The notes under the pieces were generated by a model. The model did not search any database, was not told the DNA's origin, and saw only the letters and a list, made by a program, of their open reading frames with translations. The translations under genes and the position numbers were made by a program. 64,000 nucleotides of DNA from Dromiciops gliroides. Its lineage: Eukaryota; Chordata; Mammalia; Microbiotheria; Microbiotheriidae. Each line of letters begins with the position of its first letter. Position 1 is the first letter of the stretch. The stretch lies in NCBI RefSeq assembly GCF_019393635.1, contig NC_057863.1, positions 645,830,660 through 645,894,659 of the forward strand, written 5' to 3'. This document shows positions 32,020-43,066 of this stretch, piece after piece.

Positions 32020-32168
32020 TTTGTTTTGTTTTGCAGGGCAGTGAGGGTTAAGTGATTTGCCCAAGTTCACACAGCTGGTAAGTGTCAAGTGTCTGAGGCC
32101 AGATTTGAACTCAGGTCCTCCTGAATACAGGTCCAGTGCTTTATCTACTGTGCCATCTAGCTGCCCCC
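32020..32168 (-). mobile_element. Short SINE, first of a same-site pair
   Basis: Reversed body. Flanking duplications TGTCCTTTCTTCTT at 32006-32019 and 32169-32182. Confidence 0.93.
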
Positions 32169-32182
32169 TGTCCTTTCTTCTT

Positions 32183-32352
32183 TTTTTTTTCCTTCTTTTT
32201 TTTTTTTTTTTTTGCAGGCAATAGGGGGTTAAGTGACTTGCCCAGGGTCACACAGCTAGTAAGTGTCAAGTGTCTGAGGCTGGATTTGAACTCAGGTACT
32301 CCTGAATCCAGGGCTGGTGCTTTAACCACTGCACCATCTAGCTGCCCCCCCC
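32183..32352 (-). mobile_element. Short SINE, second of a same-site pair
   Basis: Reversed body after a long T tract. Flanking duplications at 32169-32182 and 32353-32365. Confidence 0.93.
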
Positions 32353-32447
32353 ATCCTTTCTTCTTGAAGAGGAACATGACATTGGGGTGATGTCATGACT
32401 TACAGTGAATTGGATTTGAGTGAGGGAGGGCTGTACAAAGTCACAAA

Positions 32448-32482
<35 letters not shown>

Positions 32483-32645
32483 GTCTCTGTTGGACAACTG
32501 GAGATGGGCCTGGCTGTTTAAGGCAGTTGGGGCTAAGTGACTTGCCTGGGGTCACACAGCTAATAAGGATCTGAGGTGAGATTTGAACTTGGGTCCTTCC
32601 AACTTCAGGGCCAATGCTCTATTCACTGAGCCACCCAGCCGCCCT

Positions 32646-32950
32646 TAGAGCCAAGAACTCCAGACTAAGGATAAGTTTCACTGCCCAGAGTTTCACTGTG
32701 TTGACAAATGGGATGGGTGCCTGTCACTCTGTTGGTATAAGACTGATTTCAGGCTAGCATCTATCTGCAAGCAAGTCAGAAGCCACACTGAAGTCTGTGC
32801 AGACCAACTATGGTGTATCTGGAGGTAACAGGCTAAGTTATTACAAGTTTGTTCACCTTATCAATTCAACCATCTCTACCCAGTTTCAGACAGCTCAACT
32901 AAAGTGATCTACCATAACCATCTACATCTGATTCTCAAACATACATGCTC
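32646..32950. other. Intergenic DNA, nothing recognised
   Basis: About 300 bp without clear features. Confidence 0.4.
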
Positions 32951-32954
32951 CTAA

Positions 32955-33215
32955 GTAAGATTGTTGTTATTCAGGCATTTCAGTCGTGTTTGACTCTCCA
33001 TGACCCCAATCTGGGGTTTTCTTGGTAAAGATAGTGGAGTGGTTTTCCATTTCCTGCTCTAGTTCAGTTTACAGACTAAGAAACTGGGGCAAACAGTGTG
33101 AAGTGACTTGCCCAAGGTCACACAGCTAAGTAAATATTTGAGGCTGGATTTGAACTCATTAAGATGAGTCTTCTTGCCTCCAGGCCAGGCACTCTATGCA
33201 CTTTGCCACCTCAGT
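32955..33215 (-). mobile_element. MAR1-like SINE
   Basis: TTGTTGTTATTCAGGCATTT, GTCGTGTTTGACTCTCCATG, GGGGTTTTCTTGGTAAAGAT and CACTTTGCCACCTCAG in reversed order. Confidence 0.8.
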
Positions 33216-34069
33216 GGTTTAACAATAACAACAGTACAACTTACACCTTTTGTGATAATAGCCTCCAAATCCTAGAGAAGTCCTTGGGTCTCAAAGATCC
33301 TTTAGAGGTGGCTAGTTGAGGAGCACTTTTATTTTCTCTGGGTGACCTCTCGTTGCTGAGATACCTTATGATTCACATACTAGGTAGACGTTTTCTGTGT
33401 GACTGACATTTGTCACAGCTTCAGACTTGTTTCCTATAGCCCACCCACCACTTTCATCTGTCTTTTCTCATGGCAGGATATTCTCAAAGACAATGAACTC
33501 ATCCAGACACACGTCATAATGCTCATAGAGTTCGTGTCTCCAACAACTTCCTCCATAAGCTACTGAAAAGTGGCAGGTCTCCCTAGGACACCTTGAAGCA
33601 GAGACTCAGACTGGTAAAATCTACCTAGGCAAATGAAAAACTAGTTCCCTTTGTCTTTTTTTTTTTTTTTTTTGGTGAGGCAGTTGGGGTTAAGTGACTT
33701 GCCCAGGGTCACACAGCTAGTAGGTGTCAAGGGTCTGAGGCTGGATTTGAACTCAGATCCTCCTGAATCCAGGGCCGATGCTCTATCCACTGCACCACAT
33801 AGCTGCCCCAGTTCCCTTTCTTATTCTGTTATGGGAACCAGACTGGATCCAGATATCTGGCAGGATCCAGTCTCCAAAACTCCAACACTGAGAACCACTG
33901 GCTGCCTAGCAGAGAATCCAGGTACCATAGCTCCCAACATGTTGCCCTAGTCCAATCTATCTCTCTTATTCAAAGTCTTCTAGTCCACGAACATCCAATT
34001 TTCTTTTACACAACCAGGCCCACTGCTCTCAGTGATCCATACAGGTTGCCAAATCCACCAACAATCATT
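33216..34069. other. Unassigned intergenic DNA around a SINE
   Basis: Apart from the SINE at 33656-33809 no family was recognised. It may be decayed LINE sequence. Confidence 0.4.
33656..33809 (-). mobile_element. Short SINE
   Basis: Long T tract, reversed body, end at CACATAGCTGCCCC. Imperfect duplications AGTTCCCTTT at 33643 and 33810. Confidence 0.92.
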
Positions 34070-34187
34070 AAACTGTGAACTTCTTGAGATCAGGGATTGT
34101 CTTTTGCCTTTATTATTATTTTTGTATCCCTAGCACTTAGTACATACAGTGTCTGGTATGGAGTAGGTACTTCATAAATGTTTCCTG
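34070..34187 (+). mobile_element. L2 3' end
   Basis: GTGAACTTCTTGAGATCAGG, TGTATCCCTAGCACTTAG and GGAGTAGGTACTTCATAAAT. Confidence 0.8.
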
Positions 34188-34506
34188 GGGCAGCTAGGTG
34201 GCGCAGTGGAGAGAGCACCGGCCCTGGAGTCAGGAGTACCTGAGTTCAAATCCGGCCTCAGACACTTAACACTTACTAGCTGTGTGACCCTGGGCAAGTC
34301 ACTTAACCCTAATTGCCTCACTTAAAAAAACAAACAAACAAACAAACAAATTGGGGGCAGCTAGGTGGCACAGTGGATAAAGCACCGGCCCTGAATTCAG
34401 AAGTACCTGAGTTCAAATCCAGCCTTAGACACTTGATACTTACTAGCTGTGTGACCCTGGGCAAGTCACTTAACCCCAACTGCCTCACCAAAAAAAAAAA
34501 AAAAAA
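34188..34506 (+). mobile_element. Two tandem short SINEs sharing one outer target duplication
   Basis: First copy 34188 to about 34351 with an (AAAC)n tail. Second copy about 34352-34506. GTTTCCTG occurs outside both (34180-34187 and 34507-34514), so the second may have landed in the tail of the first. Confidence 0.9.
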
Positions 34507-34754
34507 GTTTCCTGACTATGGTATCTATAGGAGCTGAGAGGGGGATAGAATCTCAACCCCATTGTTTCCACCCCTGCCTGTCCAGAGATCACTGAACCTC
34601 CGTTTGGTGATCTGCAGGTACTTTAGGGTTGGAGTACTCATAGCCAAGGTAGAAACAGATGTACCATAGATATTACATGTCATTTCATGTGCATCTGTGG
34701 AATATGCAGTCTCAATGTGTATATCTTTATGATTGTAGCTGCAAAAATGTTCCT

Positions 34755-35063
34755 GGGGCAGCTAGGTGGCATAGTAGATAAAGCACCAACCCTGGATTCG
34801 GGAGGACCTGAGTTAAAAATCTGGCCTCAGACACTTGACACTTAATAGCTGTGTGACCCTGGGCAAGTCACTTAAACCTCATTGCCCCACCAAAAAAAAA
34901 GAAGGGGCAGCCAGGTGGCCCAGTGGATAGAGCACTGGCCCTGGAGTCAGGAGGACCTGAGTTCAAATGCGGATTCAGACACTTAATACTTACTAGCTGT
35001 GTGCCCCCAGGCAAGTCACTTAACCCCAATTGCCTCACCAAAAAAAAAAAAAGAGAAAAAAAA
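34755..35063 (+). mobile_element. Two tandem short SINEs
   Basis: 34755-34903 (CCTCATTGCCCCACC end) followed directly by 34904-35063 (CCCCAATTGCCTCACC end), each with an A tail. They belong to two different subtypes. Confidence 0.9.
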
Positions 35064-35204
35064 GGTCCTTAATATAAAGATTTAGCCCAGTTAATTTATT
35101 CTGGAGAAGGGCAGAAACTACTCACATTCCATTATTTGTAAAGTTACCAGCTGTTTGCTTTTATTATTTTTGCTACATTTATTTTATTTGTATTTCGATG
35201 GTTC

Positions 35205-35494
35205 AGGGAGAAGCTAGGTGGTACAATGGATAGAGCACCAGCCTTGGAGTCAGGAGGAGCTGAGTTCAAATTCGGCCTCAGACACTTACTAGCTGTGTGA
35301 TCCTGGGTAAATAAATCACTTAACTCCAACTGCCTCAAACTTTTTTTTTTTTTTTTTTTAGTGAGGCAATTGGGGTTAAGTGACTTGCCCAGGGTCACAC
35401 AGCCAGTAAGTGTTAAGTGTCTGAGGCCGGATTTGAACTCAGGTCCTCCTGACTCCAGGGCTGGTGCTCTATCCACTGCGCCACCTAGCTGCCC
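35205..35494. mobile_element. Inverted SINE pair
   Basis: A + copy (about 35207-35342) and a minus copy (35343-35494) meet tail to tail. CTCAAACTTTTTTT flanks the minus copy on both sides. The arms could form a hairpin of about 130 bp. Confidence 0.9.
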
Positions 35495-36053
35495 CTCAAA
35501 CTTTTTTTAAAAACAGTTTAGGCAACCCAAGAACAAATGTACAAGTAAAGATGCAGTAAAAATACGTTGCTTGAGATTCATAAAGTCTCTGTATATCAAG
35601 CATAGGAAAACCCATGAATTTAATTTTTTTAGGTGTTTTTGCTTTCATGATTTTTTTTTGGATACTTGCCTAACATCCACATACTGTTAAAAAAAAGCAG
35701 TGAAATAACTTGAGATGATGGCTAGCTTTGTTTAACATCTTATGAAATTTTCATGAACAATCCAAGCATAATTGTTAAGAATGAGTGTATTAAGTTGATA
35801 TAAGTGGAATAAAAGTTTCATGAATGGACTTTTTAGCTATCTTCTCTACAGCTTCTCATGTAAATCAGATCTTTAGTTTTGAAACTCCTCTAAAAGAAAT
35901 TGTATAGTTGGTAGTTTGGCTGAAAAAACAAACAAACAAGTTTAAGTATAAAATTATCAGATGGCAAAAGTTCTATGGGTTCCATATTGCTCCAAATGTG
36001 ACTTCCCTTGTCATCACCCTGATTTTCAGTTTCTCTTTTAAAACAAAAGGTAG

Positions 36054-36300
36054 AAGCAGCTTTGTGGGGCAATGGATAGAGCACCGGCCCTGGAGTCAGG
36101 AGGACCCGAGTTCAAATCCAGCTTCAGACACTTGACACTTACTAGCTGTGTAACCCTGGGCAAGTCACTTAACCCCAATTGCCTCCCCCCGCAAAAAAAA
36201 GTAGTATCAAGTGTCTGAGGTCAAATCTGAACTCAGCCACCTAGCTGCCCCTGACACTTGATACAAGTAACTGTATGAGCCTACGTGAGTCACTTAACCT
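36054..36300. mobile_element. Short SINE followed by scrambled SINE fragments
   Basis: A + copy 36054-36199, then a minus fragment (about 36205-36252) and a + fragment (about 36252-36300), which suggests rearrangement or template switching. Confidence 0.75.
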
Positions 36301-36456
36301 GATAACCTTGAAAAAGAAAAAAAAAGGTGGTAGTCTGAATAAATCATATATTCTACTCAAATTTTCGGTATGGCATACAAGTCTCAGGGTCCGTGGTAAC
36401 ACCAGTTAACTATCACGTTTGTACTTCCAAAGTCCCTTTTTAAAAAGAATTTGTAG

Positions 36457-36620
36457 GGGGCAGCTAGATGGCGCAGTGGATAGAGCACCGGCCCTGGAGT
36501 CAGGAGTACCTGAGTTCAAATCCGGCCTCAGACACTTAACACTTCCTAGCTGTGTGACCCTGGGCAAGTCACTTAACCCCAATTGCCTCACTAAAAAAAA
36601 AAAAAAAAGAAAAAAAAAAG
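36457..36620 (+). mobile_element. Short SINE, young-looking
   Basis: Complete body with perfect 15-bp duplications AAAAAGAATTTGTAG (36442-36456 and 36621-36635). Confidence 0.93.
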
Positions 36621-36849
36621 AAAAAGAATTTGTAGCTACTCTTTTAGTCTTCTTTGGATTTTAATCACTTGTTGCTTTTAATCCCATGTAGCCTTTTCTC
36701 CTTCTGCGTTGTCACCGAACACGCTCCTATTGTGATGGTGGAAGTAGGAAGCATGTTGTATGGGGAAAGATAGCATGATATTTCTGGTTCCAGTATCTGA
36801 GATTCCTTTCTTCCTTTACTTGCATCCCACAAACTTCTTTTAAAAAAAT

Positions 36850-36993
36850 TTTTTTTTAGTGAGACAATTGGGGTTAAGTGACTTGCCCAGGGTCACACAG
36901 CTAGTAAGTGTTAAGTGTCTGAGGCTGGATTTGAACTCAGGTCCTCCTGAATCCAGGGCCGGTGCTCTATCCACTGCGCCACCTAGCTGCCCC
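36850..36993 (-). mobile_element. Short SINE
   Basis: Reversed body from a T tract to GCGCCACCTAGCTGCCCC. Confidence 0.92.
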
Positions 36994-37006
36994 ACCTTTC
37001 ATTCTT

Positions 37007-37213
37007 TTTTTTTTTTTTTCATAAGATTTTTAGTTTCAATTTTTTCCCTCCCTCCTTCCCTCCCCCCTCCCCAAGATGGAAAGCAATATGATATAGGTTA
37101 TATATGTACAATCACATTAAACATATTTCTGCAATAGTCATATAGTGAAAGAAAAATCAGAACACTAGGGAAAAACCTCAAAAAAACCCTCAAAAAAGTA
37201 GAAACAGGATGTG
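37007..37213 (-). mobile_element. L1 3' UTR fragment
   Basis: Poly(T), the CCCTCC-rich run, AAGCAATATGATATAGGTTA and CATATTTCTGCAATAGTC match the L1 3' end at 29.36-29.65 kb. It is about 207 bp, strongly 5'-truncated. Duplications ACCTTTCATTCTT at 36994-37006 and 37215-37227. Confidence 0.88.
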
Positions 37214-37227
37214 AACCTTTCATTCTT

Positions 37228-37371
37228 TTTTTTTTTTTTTTGTGTGTGTGTGTGTGAGGCAATTGGGGTTAAGTGACCTGCCCAGGGTCACACAGCTAGT
37301 AAGTGTTAAGTGTCTGAGGCTGGATTTGAACTCAGGTCCTCCTGAATCCAGGGCCAGTGCTCTATCTACTT
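37228..37371 (-). mobile_element. Short SINE, 5'-truncated
   Basis: T tract plus (TG)n, reversed body ending CTCTATCTACT. Duplications ACCTTTCATTCTT at 37215-37227 and 37374-37386. Confidence 0.92.
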
Positions 37372-37386
37372 GAACCTTTCATTCTT

Positions 37387-37990
37387 AAGAAACTGGAGGG
37401 TCATAAGCATCAAATTTCTATGGTTCCATTCTGAGTTGAAGGAGCCAGTGCTCTTGTGTTGTAAATTTTGATATGACACATGGACAATCAAGGAGTTCAG
37501 GTATCAAATCCCAGCATGTTGTTTGAATGTTCTCCTAAGACCATGAAAAGACTGGAGTTGGTCTGATCAAATACTGACACTCTAAAGCCGGCCACCAAGT
37601 TCAGGACATACTTATTATATGGTGTCTACCTTCTAGTCATGCCAACTTCCTCAACAATTTTTTGGCTTATTCTAAATATAGATCACCTCCATCACTCAGT
37701 CCACAAAGTCCTAGGCCTTCCATAGTCTGTAAACATTCTTTCCTCAAATGTATCTCTGTCAACAGGTGATACCTGGTATGGCCCTAGCACTCTGTTCCAG
37801 GTTCTTTCTGCTATAATCGTGTTGGTTGAGTTTCCCATTCCCCTTGACCTCATGCTTCCCTGTTCCCCATTCCTTCCTCCTTCCTAGGCAATTTAAAAAA
37901 TATTTTCATTTTACTGGTCTCATTGGCATCACACTGGCTCTTTATTTCAAATGATCACTATATAAGGTTGAGCCCTGAGGGGCTCTGAGC
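37387..37990. other. Intergenic DNA, nothing recognised
   Basis: About 600 bp with no supported gene or repeat family. Confidence 0.4.
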
Positions 37991-38168
37991 CTTTTTGTTT
38001 GTTTGTTTGTTTGGGGATTTTTTTGGGGGGGGGAGAGCAATGAGGGTTAACTGACTTGCCCAAGGTCACACAGCTTGTAAGTGTCAAGTGCCGGAGGCCA
38101 GATTTGAACTCAGGTCCTCCTGAATTCAGGGCCGGTGCTTTATCCACTGCACTATCTAGCTGCCCCCT
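37991..38168 (-). mobile_element. Short SINE
   Basis: (TTTG)n tail, reversed body with GCAATGAGGGTTAAC, duplications GGCTCTGARC at 37981-37990 and 38169-38178. Confidence 0.9.
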
Positions 38169-38204
38169 GGCTCTGAACGTTTGAGTACAGATACCTCTTC
38201 CATC

Positions 38205-39020
38205 TTCCCCACACTCACTTGATATGCTGCCCACCTTGGGCATGGAGGCCACACACTGAGACTGTCCCTGATAGCATTTGTTCTCCTCCTCTTCTTGTAG
38301 GGGTATAGGGGGTGTTTAGGGAGCATTAGCACCCCTGCTGTGAGGGCTTACTGAGACATTTTCAGGGCTGCTCATCAACCTTTGGTGTCCACCTTCACCC
38401 AACTCTCACCTGTGGCTCCAAGAAGCTGTAGAATGTGCAACAGCCACACTCCAGTAAAGTGTCTCAGCAGGTGTGCAAACCAGGTTGAGGATAACCAACA
38501 GGCCTCAAACCCATTGTAAGGTTTTTTTTTTTTTTTTCCCCAGGGTAATGAGGGTTAAGTGACTTGCCCAGGGTCACACAGCTAGTAAGTGTCAAGTGTC
38601 TAAGGCCGGATTTGAACTCGGGTCCTCCTGAATCCAGGGCTGGTGCTTTATCCACTGCTCCACCTAGCTGCCCTAAACACATTGTAAGTTAAGGGAATGT
38701 CTGCCCCAAGCATGTGAAGATATCCCTTGGTGCAATGGGTAGATGAAAACAATTTGTTCCAACAGCCATGAGAGCAGCCGAGGCAGTTAAGAACTTATAA
38801 CGTGGTCAGACATTGAAAACGCCAGGATCATCCACTGAATCCTGGGCCATCGCCAGTCATTTTGACTCTTGTCCTTCCACTGACTCTGGAAAAGGGAACG
38901 AGTCTGATGACTGAGCAACTGTGTCTCATTTCAATCCAATTCATGCACAGGTCAAGACCTCAGCCATGTGTCACTGGTCCTCTCCCAGAACAAAGAATGA
39001 GCAACAACAACACAGCAATA
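38205..39020 (+). mobile_element. Probable LINE 3' portion sharing its tail with the long SINE
   Basis: The last 170 bp (CGCCAGTCATTTTGACTCTT, GACTCTGGAAAAGGGAACGA, CAATCCAATTCATGCACAGG, GAATGAGCAACAACAACAC) line up in order with the long-SINE tail at 19480-19652. The upstream sequence is different. An RTE-type LINE is my best guess, from memory. Interrupted by the SINE 38521-38674. Confidence 0.45.
38521..38674 (-). mobile_element. Short SINE
   Basis: Reversed body. Duplications AAACMCATTGTAAG at 38507-38520 and 38675-38688. Confidence 0.93.
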
Positions 39021-39377
39021 AAATTTGTTAAATCTGTCCTCTGTGTGCGATGGCGTTTTTCATCTGGACTCCATAGAATGTCTAGAAAAGAAGTCGCTTG
39101 GGACTAACTTCACACCTTCAGTCTTCAGTCATAAATCACCGGTGATGAGGTCGGGCTGGACGTTTTCAGGACCTGGGTGACCTCTGCCCCTTATCCTGTT
39201 CTTGCTTCCCAAAGGTAGCCTGATTCCATTCAGTCTCTAAGGCATAGATGGTTGGGTCTACCGCTGAAGGCACTCAGCACACATGTGACGATCTTGTCCA
39301 AATCTGTAGTAGAAAATAGCTCTGCTTCTTGAGGTGCATTCTACCTGCGGCAACCTCCACCAGTGGGATCTCAAGAC
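39021..39377. other. Intergenic DNA, nothing recognised
   Basis: No repeat or exon could be supported. Confidence 0.4.
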
Positions 39378-39533
39378 CCTTTTTTTTGTGTGTGTGTGTG
39401 TGAGGCAATTGGGGTTAAGTGACTTGCCCAGGGTCACACAGCCAGTAAGTGTTAAGTGTCTAAGGCCAGATTTGAACTCAGGTCCTCCTGACTCCAGGGC
39501 TGGTGCTCTATCCACTGTGCCACCTAGCCGCCC
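39378..39533 (-). mobile_element. Short SINE
   Basis: T tract with (TG)n, reversed body, end at GCCACCTAGCCGCCCC. Confidence 0.92.
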
Positions 39534-39806
39534 CTTTGTAAAAATTTTTTTATTTTTTCAAGATCCTTTTTTGAGGAGGAGCGTTTCTCCTTATGGTTCT
39601 GCAATTTCTGTGAATTCATGCCTTGGACTCCAGGTGACTAGTGGTGGTTTTTGGCCTTGCTTTTGTAATCGATACATGACCAGATGTTTTCCTATGTTAA
39701 TCCTCTCTTTAAAGACCCTCCCATTTGTCTTGTCTTTGGACTCTTGTAGCACATGCTCACAAATCATTCATTTCTGTTCTTGAGTCAGCCCATAGGATCC
39801 ATAATT

Positions 39807-39955
39807 TTTTTTGTTTTTTGGGCGGGGCAATGGGGGTTAAGTGACTTGCCCAGGGTCACACAGCTAGTAAGTGTCAAGTGTCTGAGGCTGGATTTGAACT
39901 CAGGTACTCCTGAATCTAGGGCCGGTGCTTTATCCACTGCGCCACCTAGCCGCCC
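39807..39955 (-). mobile_element. Short SINE with perfect 17-bp duplication
   Basis: CCATAGGATCCATAATT at 39790-39806 and 39956-39972. Near-consensus body, so it is a relatively young insertion. Confidence 0.95.
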
Positions 39956-40092
39956 CCATAGGATCCATAATTGAAGAGTGGAACCTTTTTTTTTTTTTCA
40001 GAACTAACCAATCTTTTCACTTTGTCCACTAGCAGACTCTGTTTTCCTATGAAAGCTTCCAGTCATTTAAGCAATTCCTTCTCTTCAAAGGG

Positions 40093-40330
40093 AGACAGCT
40101 AGATGGCATAGTGGTTGGAGTGCTGGGCCTGAAATAAAGAATTGAGTTCTCAGACACTTCCTAGCTGTGGGACCTTGGGCAAGTCACTCCACCTCTGTCT
40201 TCAGTTTCCTCATCTGTAGAATGAGGACAACAATAGTATCTCTCAGGATTGTTGTGAGGATCGAATGAGATATTTATAAAGTGCTTGCTACATTATAAGT
40301 GCCCAATAGATGCTTGTGCCCTTCTTTCCT
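40093..40330 (+). mobile_element. Full-length MIR-like SINE
   Basis: GCTAGATGGCATAGTGGTTG, then GTGGGACCTTGGGCAAGTC, CAGTTTCCTCATCTGTAGAA, GATTGTTGTGAGGATCGAAT and TAAGTGCCCAATAGATGC in complete MIR order. Confidence 0.85.
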
Positions 40331-40422
40331 TCCATGATAAATTTCCAAGTATTATTCCTTAGTCTTACTACATCAGGAATTTTTGAATGATCACATATGT
40401 CTGATAATTCACAGAAATCCAG

Positions 40423-40600
40423 CCTGAAGCAGTTACAGTGGATAGAGTGCTGGACTCTGAAGCAAGAAGGTCTGGGTTCCAATCCTGTTTCAGGTGCTTA
40501 CCATCTATGTGAGCCTGGGTTTCGGTTACCTCATCCATAAAATGAAGGATTGGACTTAACAGTTAGAATCTCTTCCAGTTCTAAATCTGTGACCCTAAAA
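40423..40600 (+). mobile_element. MIR-like SINE relic
   Basis: ACAGTGGATAGAGTGCTGG, GTCTGGGTTCCAATCCTG, CTCATCCATAAAATGAAGG and CTCTTCCAGTTCTAAATCTG. Confidence 0.75.
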
Positions 40601-40692
40601 TTGGATGGTAAATCCTGGGTCCAATTTGTGAGTTCTCACTCTCATTCTTCTCAAATATTGGATGATTCCTTATCAGGGTTTTATTTTGTTTA

Positions 40693-40838
40693 TTATTTTT
40701 TGCAGGGCAATTGGGGTTAAGTGACTTGCACAGGGTCACACAGCTAAGAAGTGTCAAGTGTTTGAGGATAGATTTGAACTCATATCCTCTTGACTCCAGG
40801 GCCAGCGCTCTACCCACTGTACCACCTAGTTGCCCCTT
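40693..40838 (-). mobile_element. Short SINE
   Basis: Reversed body from GCAGGGCAATTGGGG to CACCTAGTTGCCCC, moderately diverged. Confidence 0.9.
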
Positions 40839-40872
40839 AAGGTTTAATTTTTATAGTCATGTTATATTCTTT

Positions 40873-41100
40873 GGTGTAGGGAATAGAGTACCAGGCCAGG
40901 AGTTGGGAAGATCTGAGTTCAAATCCAGCTTCAGACATTTAGTAGTTGTGTGAATCTGGGTGAGTCGCTTAACCCCATTTGCCTCAGTTTCCTCATCTGT
41001 AAAATGAGCTGGAGAAATAAATGGCAAATCACTCTGCCAAGAAAACCCCAAGTGGGGTCACAGGGAGTAAGACACAACTGAAACAACTGAACACCAACAA
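40873..41100 (+). mobile_element. MAR1-like SINE
   Basis: GAATAGAGTACCAGGCCAGG, TTTGCCTCAGTTTCCTCATC, GCTGGAGAAATAAATGGCAA, CAAGAAAACCCCAAGTGGGG and AAGACACAACTGAAACAACT. Confidence 0.85.
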
Positions 41101-41127
41101 CTATACTTTTAAAATTAAGAAACATTG

Positions 41128-41272
41128 GGGGGCAGCTAGGTGGTGCAGTGGTTAAAGCATTGGCCCTGGAGTCAGGAGGACCTGAGTTCAAATCCAGCCT
41201 CAGACATTTAACACTTACTAGCTGTGTGATCCTGGGCAAGTCACTTAACCCCCATTGCCTGCAAAAAAAAAT
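41128..41272 (+). mobile_element. Short SINE
   Basis: Complete body; duplications AAATTAAGAAACAWTG end at 41127 and begin at 41273. The right copy overlaps the target duplication of the next element. Confidence 0.92.
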
Positions 41273-42944
41273 AAATTAAGAAACAATGTCGAAATGTAGA
41301 ATGAGGGAACAGGACTTCTGGGGCGGAGCCAAGATGGCAGAGGAAAGGCAGTGAGCTCTCGAACTCATGACATAATCGCTCCAAAAAACATCCAAATAAT
41401 GCCATAGGACAATTCCTGGAGCAGTAAAACCCACAGAAGAATGTGCTGAAATCATCTTCTAACCAAGAACAGCTTGGAAGGTCAGAAGGAGGGAGCTGCT
41501 GTGCTGATATTTATAAAGTGCTTGCTCAACCCCACAGTCACCCTGACACAGATCCAGTCCCAGGAAGGCCTGAACAGAGAAAGAGACCCCCAGAGCCTCC
41601 AAATCAGCTGAAGCACCAATGTCATCTGGAACTAAGCTCACAGTCTGGTGAGTGGGCTGAGCCCTGGGCAGGGGGCAGACTACAGGGGTCTATGCTGGTG
41701 CTAAGGCAGAACTTGGATTTCACAACCCTGCTGAGAACCAGGAGGTAGGCTTGAGTAGCAGCGGCCCAGACGGGGGAGGGGCACAGGCTCATCAGAGCTG
41801 ACAACCACAACACACAAAGCTGGTTGATTAGCAAGTTGGTCTGGGGTCATCTACAGACCAGGGAACAGGCCAAGTAAGTGAAGAACCTGATCCTCCTTAA
41901 ATCATACCACCTGGGACTTCTGACACTTGGGACAGTGCGGCCTGGAAACAGTGCCCCACTTTAAGGAGCTAAAAGTCAAGTAAAAGAAAGGCAAAATGAG
42001 CAGACAGAGAAAGGTGAGGACCATAGAAAGTTTCTTCAGTGACAAGGAAGATGTCAACATCAGGGCCCCATATCTAAAGCTACCAAGAAAAATATGAATT
42101 GGTCTCAGGCCAGAGGCTCAAAAAGGACTTTGAAGATAAAGTTAGAGAGGTAGAGGAAAAAATGGAAAGAGAAATGAGGGAGATGCAGGAAAGACATGAG
42201 AAAAAAGTCAACAGCTTGAAAAGTCAAATTGGCCAAATGGAAAAGGAGGTACAAAAGCTGTCTGATGAAAATAATTGTCTAAGAATTAGGATTGAATGAA
42301 TGGAAGCTAGTGACTTTATGAGAAACCAAGACACAATAAAGCAAATCCAGATGAATAAAAAAAATAGAGGGCAATGTGAAATATCTTCTGGGAAAAACTG
42401 CTGACCTGGAAAATAGGTCCAGGAGAGATAATTTGAAAATTATGGGTCTACCTGAAAACCATGATCAAGGAAAGAGTTTAGACATCATCTTCCAAGATAT
42501 TATCAGGGAAAATTGCCCTGAAATTCTAGAAGCAGAAGCTAAAATAGAAATTGAAAGAATCTACCGATCACCTCCAGAAAGAGATCTCAAAAGGAAAACT
42601 CTTAGGAATATTATAGTCAAATTCCAGAGCTCTTGGGTCAAGGAGAAAATATTGCAAGCTGCCAAAAAGAAAGATTTCAAGTACTGTGGAGCCCCAGTCA
42701 GGATAGCTCAAGATCTAGCAGCTTCTACATTAAAGGACTGGAGGGCATGGAATATGATATTCCAGAGGGCAAAGGAAATGGGATTACAACCAAGAATCAC
42801 CTACCCAGAAAAACTCAGCATAGTCTTTCAGAGGAAAAAAATGGGACTTTAATGAAAAAGAAGATATTTGTGATGAAAAGACCTGAACTGAATGGCAAAT
42901 CTGACTTTCAAATACAAGACCCTAGAGAACCATAAAAAATTGGA

Positions 42945-43066
42945 GTTGGGGGACATACATGGGGTCATGCAATGGGTGACTTTCTTGTGTCTGAGGCTGG
43001 ATTTTGGCTGGGATACCCCTGGGTCCAGGGGGGATGCTTTGTCCACTGTGTCACCTAGCTGTCCCA
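42945..43066 (-). mobile_element. Diverged short SINE fragment in the HAL1-like element
   Basis: TTGTGTCTGAGGCTGGATTT, TACCCCTGGGTCCAGGGG and GTGTCACCTAGCTGTCCC in reversed order. Confidence 0.75.

Larger units (their letters stand above)
31999..32645 (-). mobile_element. Long SINE split by two short SINEs at one site
   Basis: The tail end ATTGTTTGTCCTTTCTTCTT is followed by the two insertions, then GAAGAGGAACATGACATTGG through (CT)n at 32450-32478 and the reversed head ending GCCACCCAGCCGCCC. Confidence 0.82.
34515..36840. other. AT-rich unassigned segment broken up by SINEs
   Basis: Sequence between the SINEs at 34755-35063, 35205-35494, 36054-36300 and 36457-36620 is AT-rich, unlike the flanks, and no repeat family or exon was recognised. 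A decayed LINE or an old 3'-UTR retrocopy are both possible. Confidence 0.4.

Noticed and set aside
41443-41748. 101-residue frame near the 5' end of the HAL1-like element
   Set aside because: It lies in the L1-type 5' UTR, before ORF1, with no matching domain.
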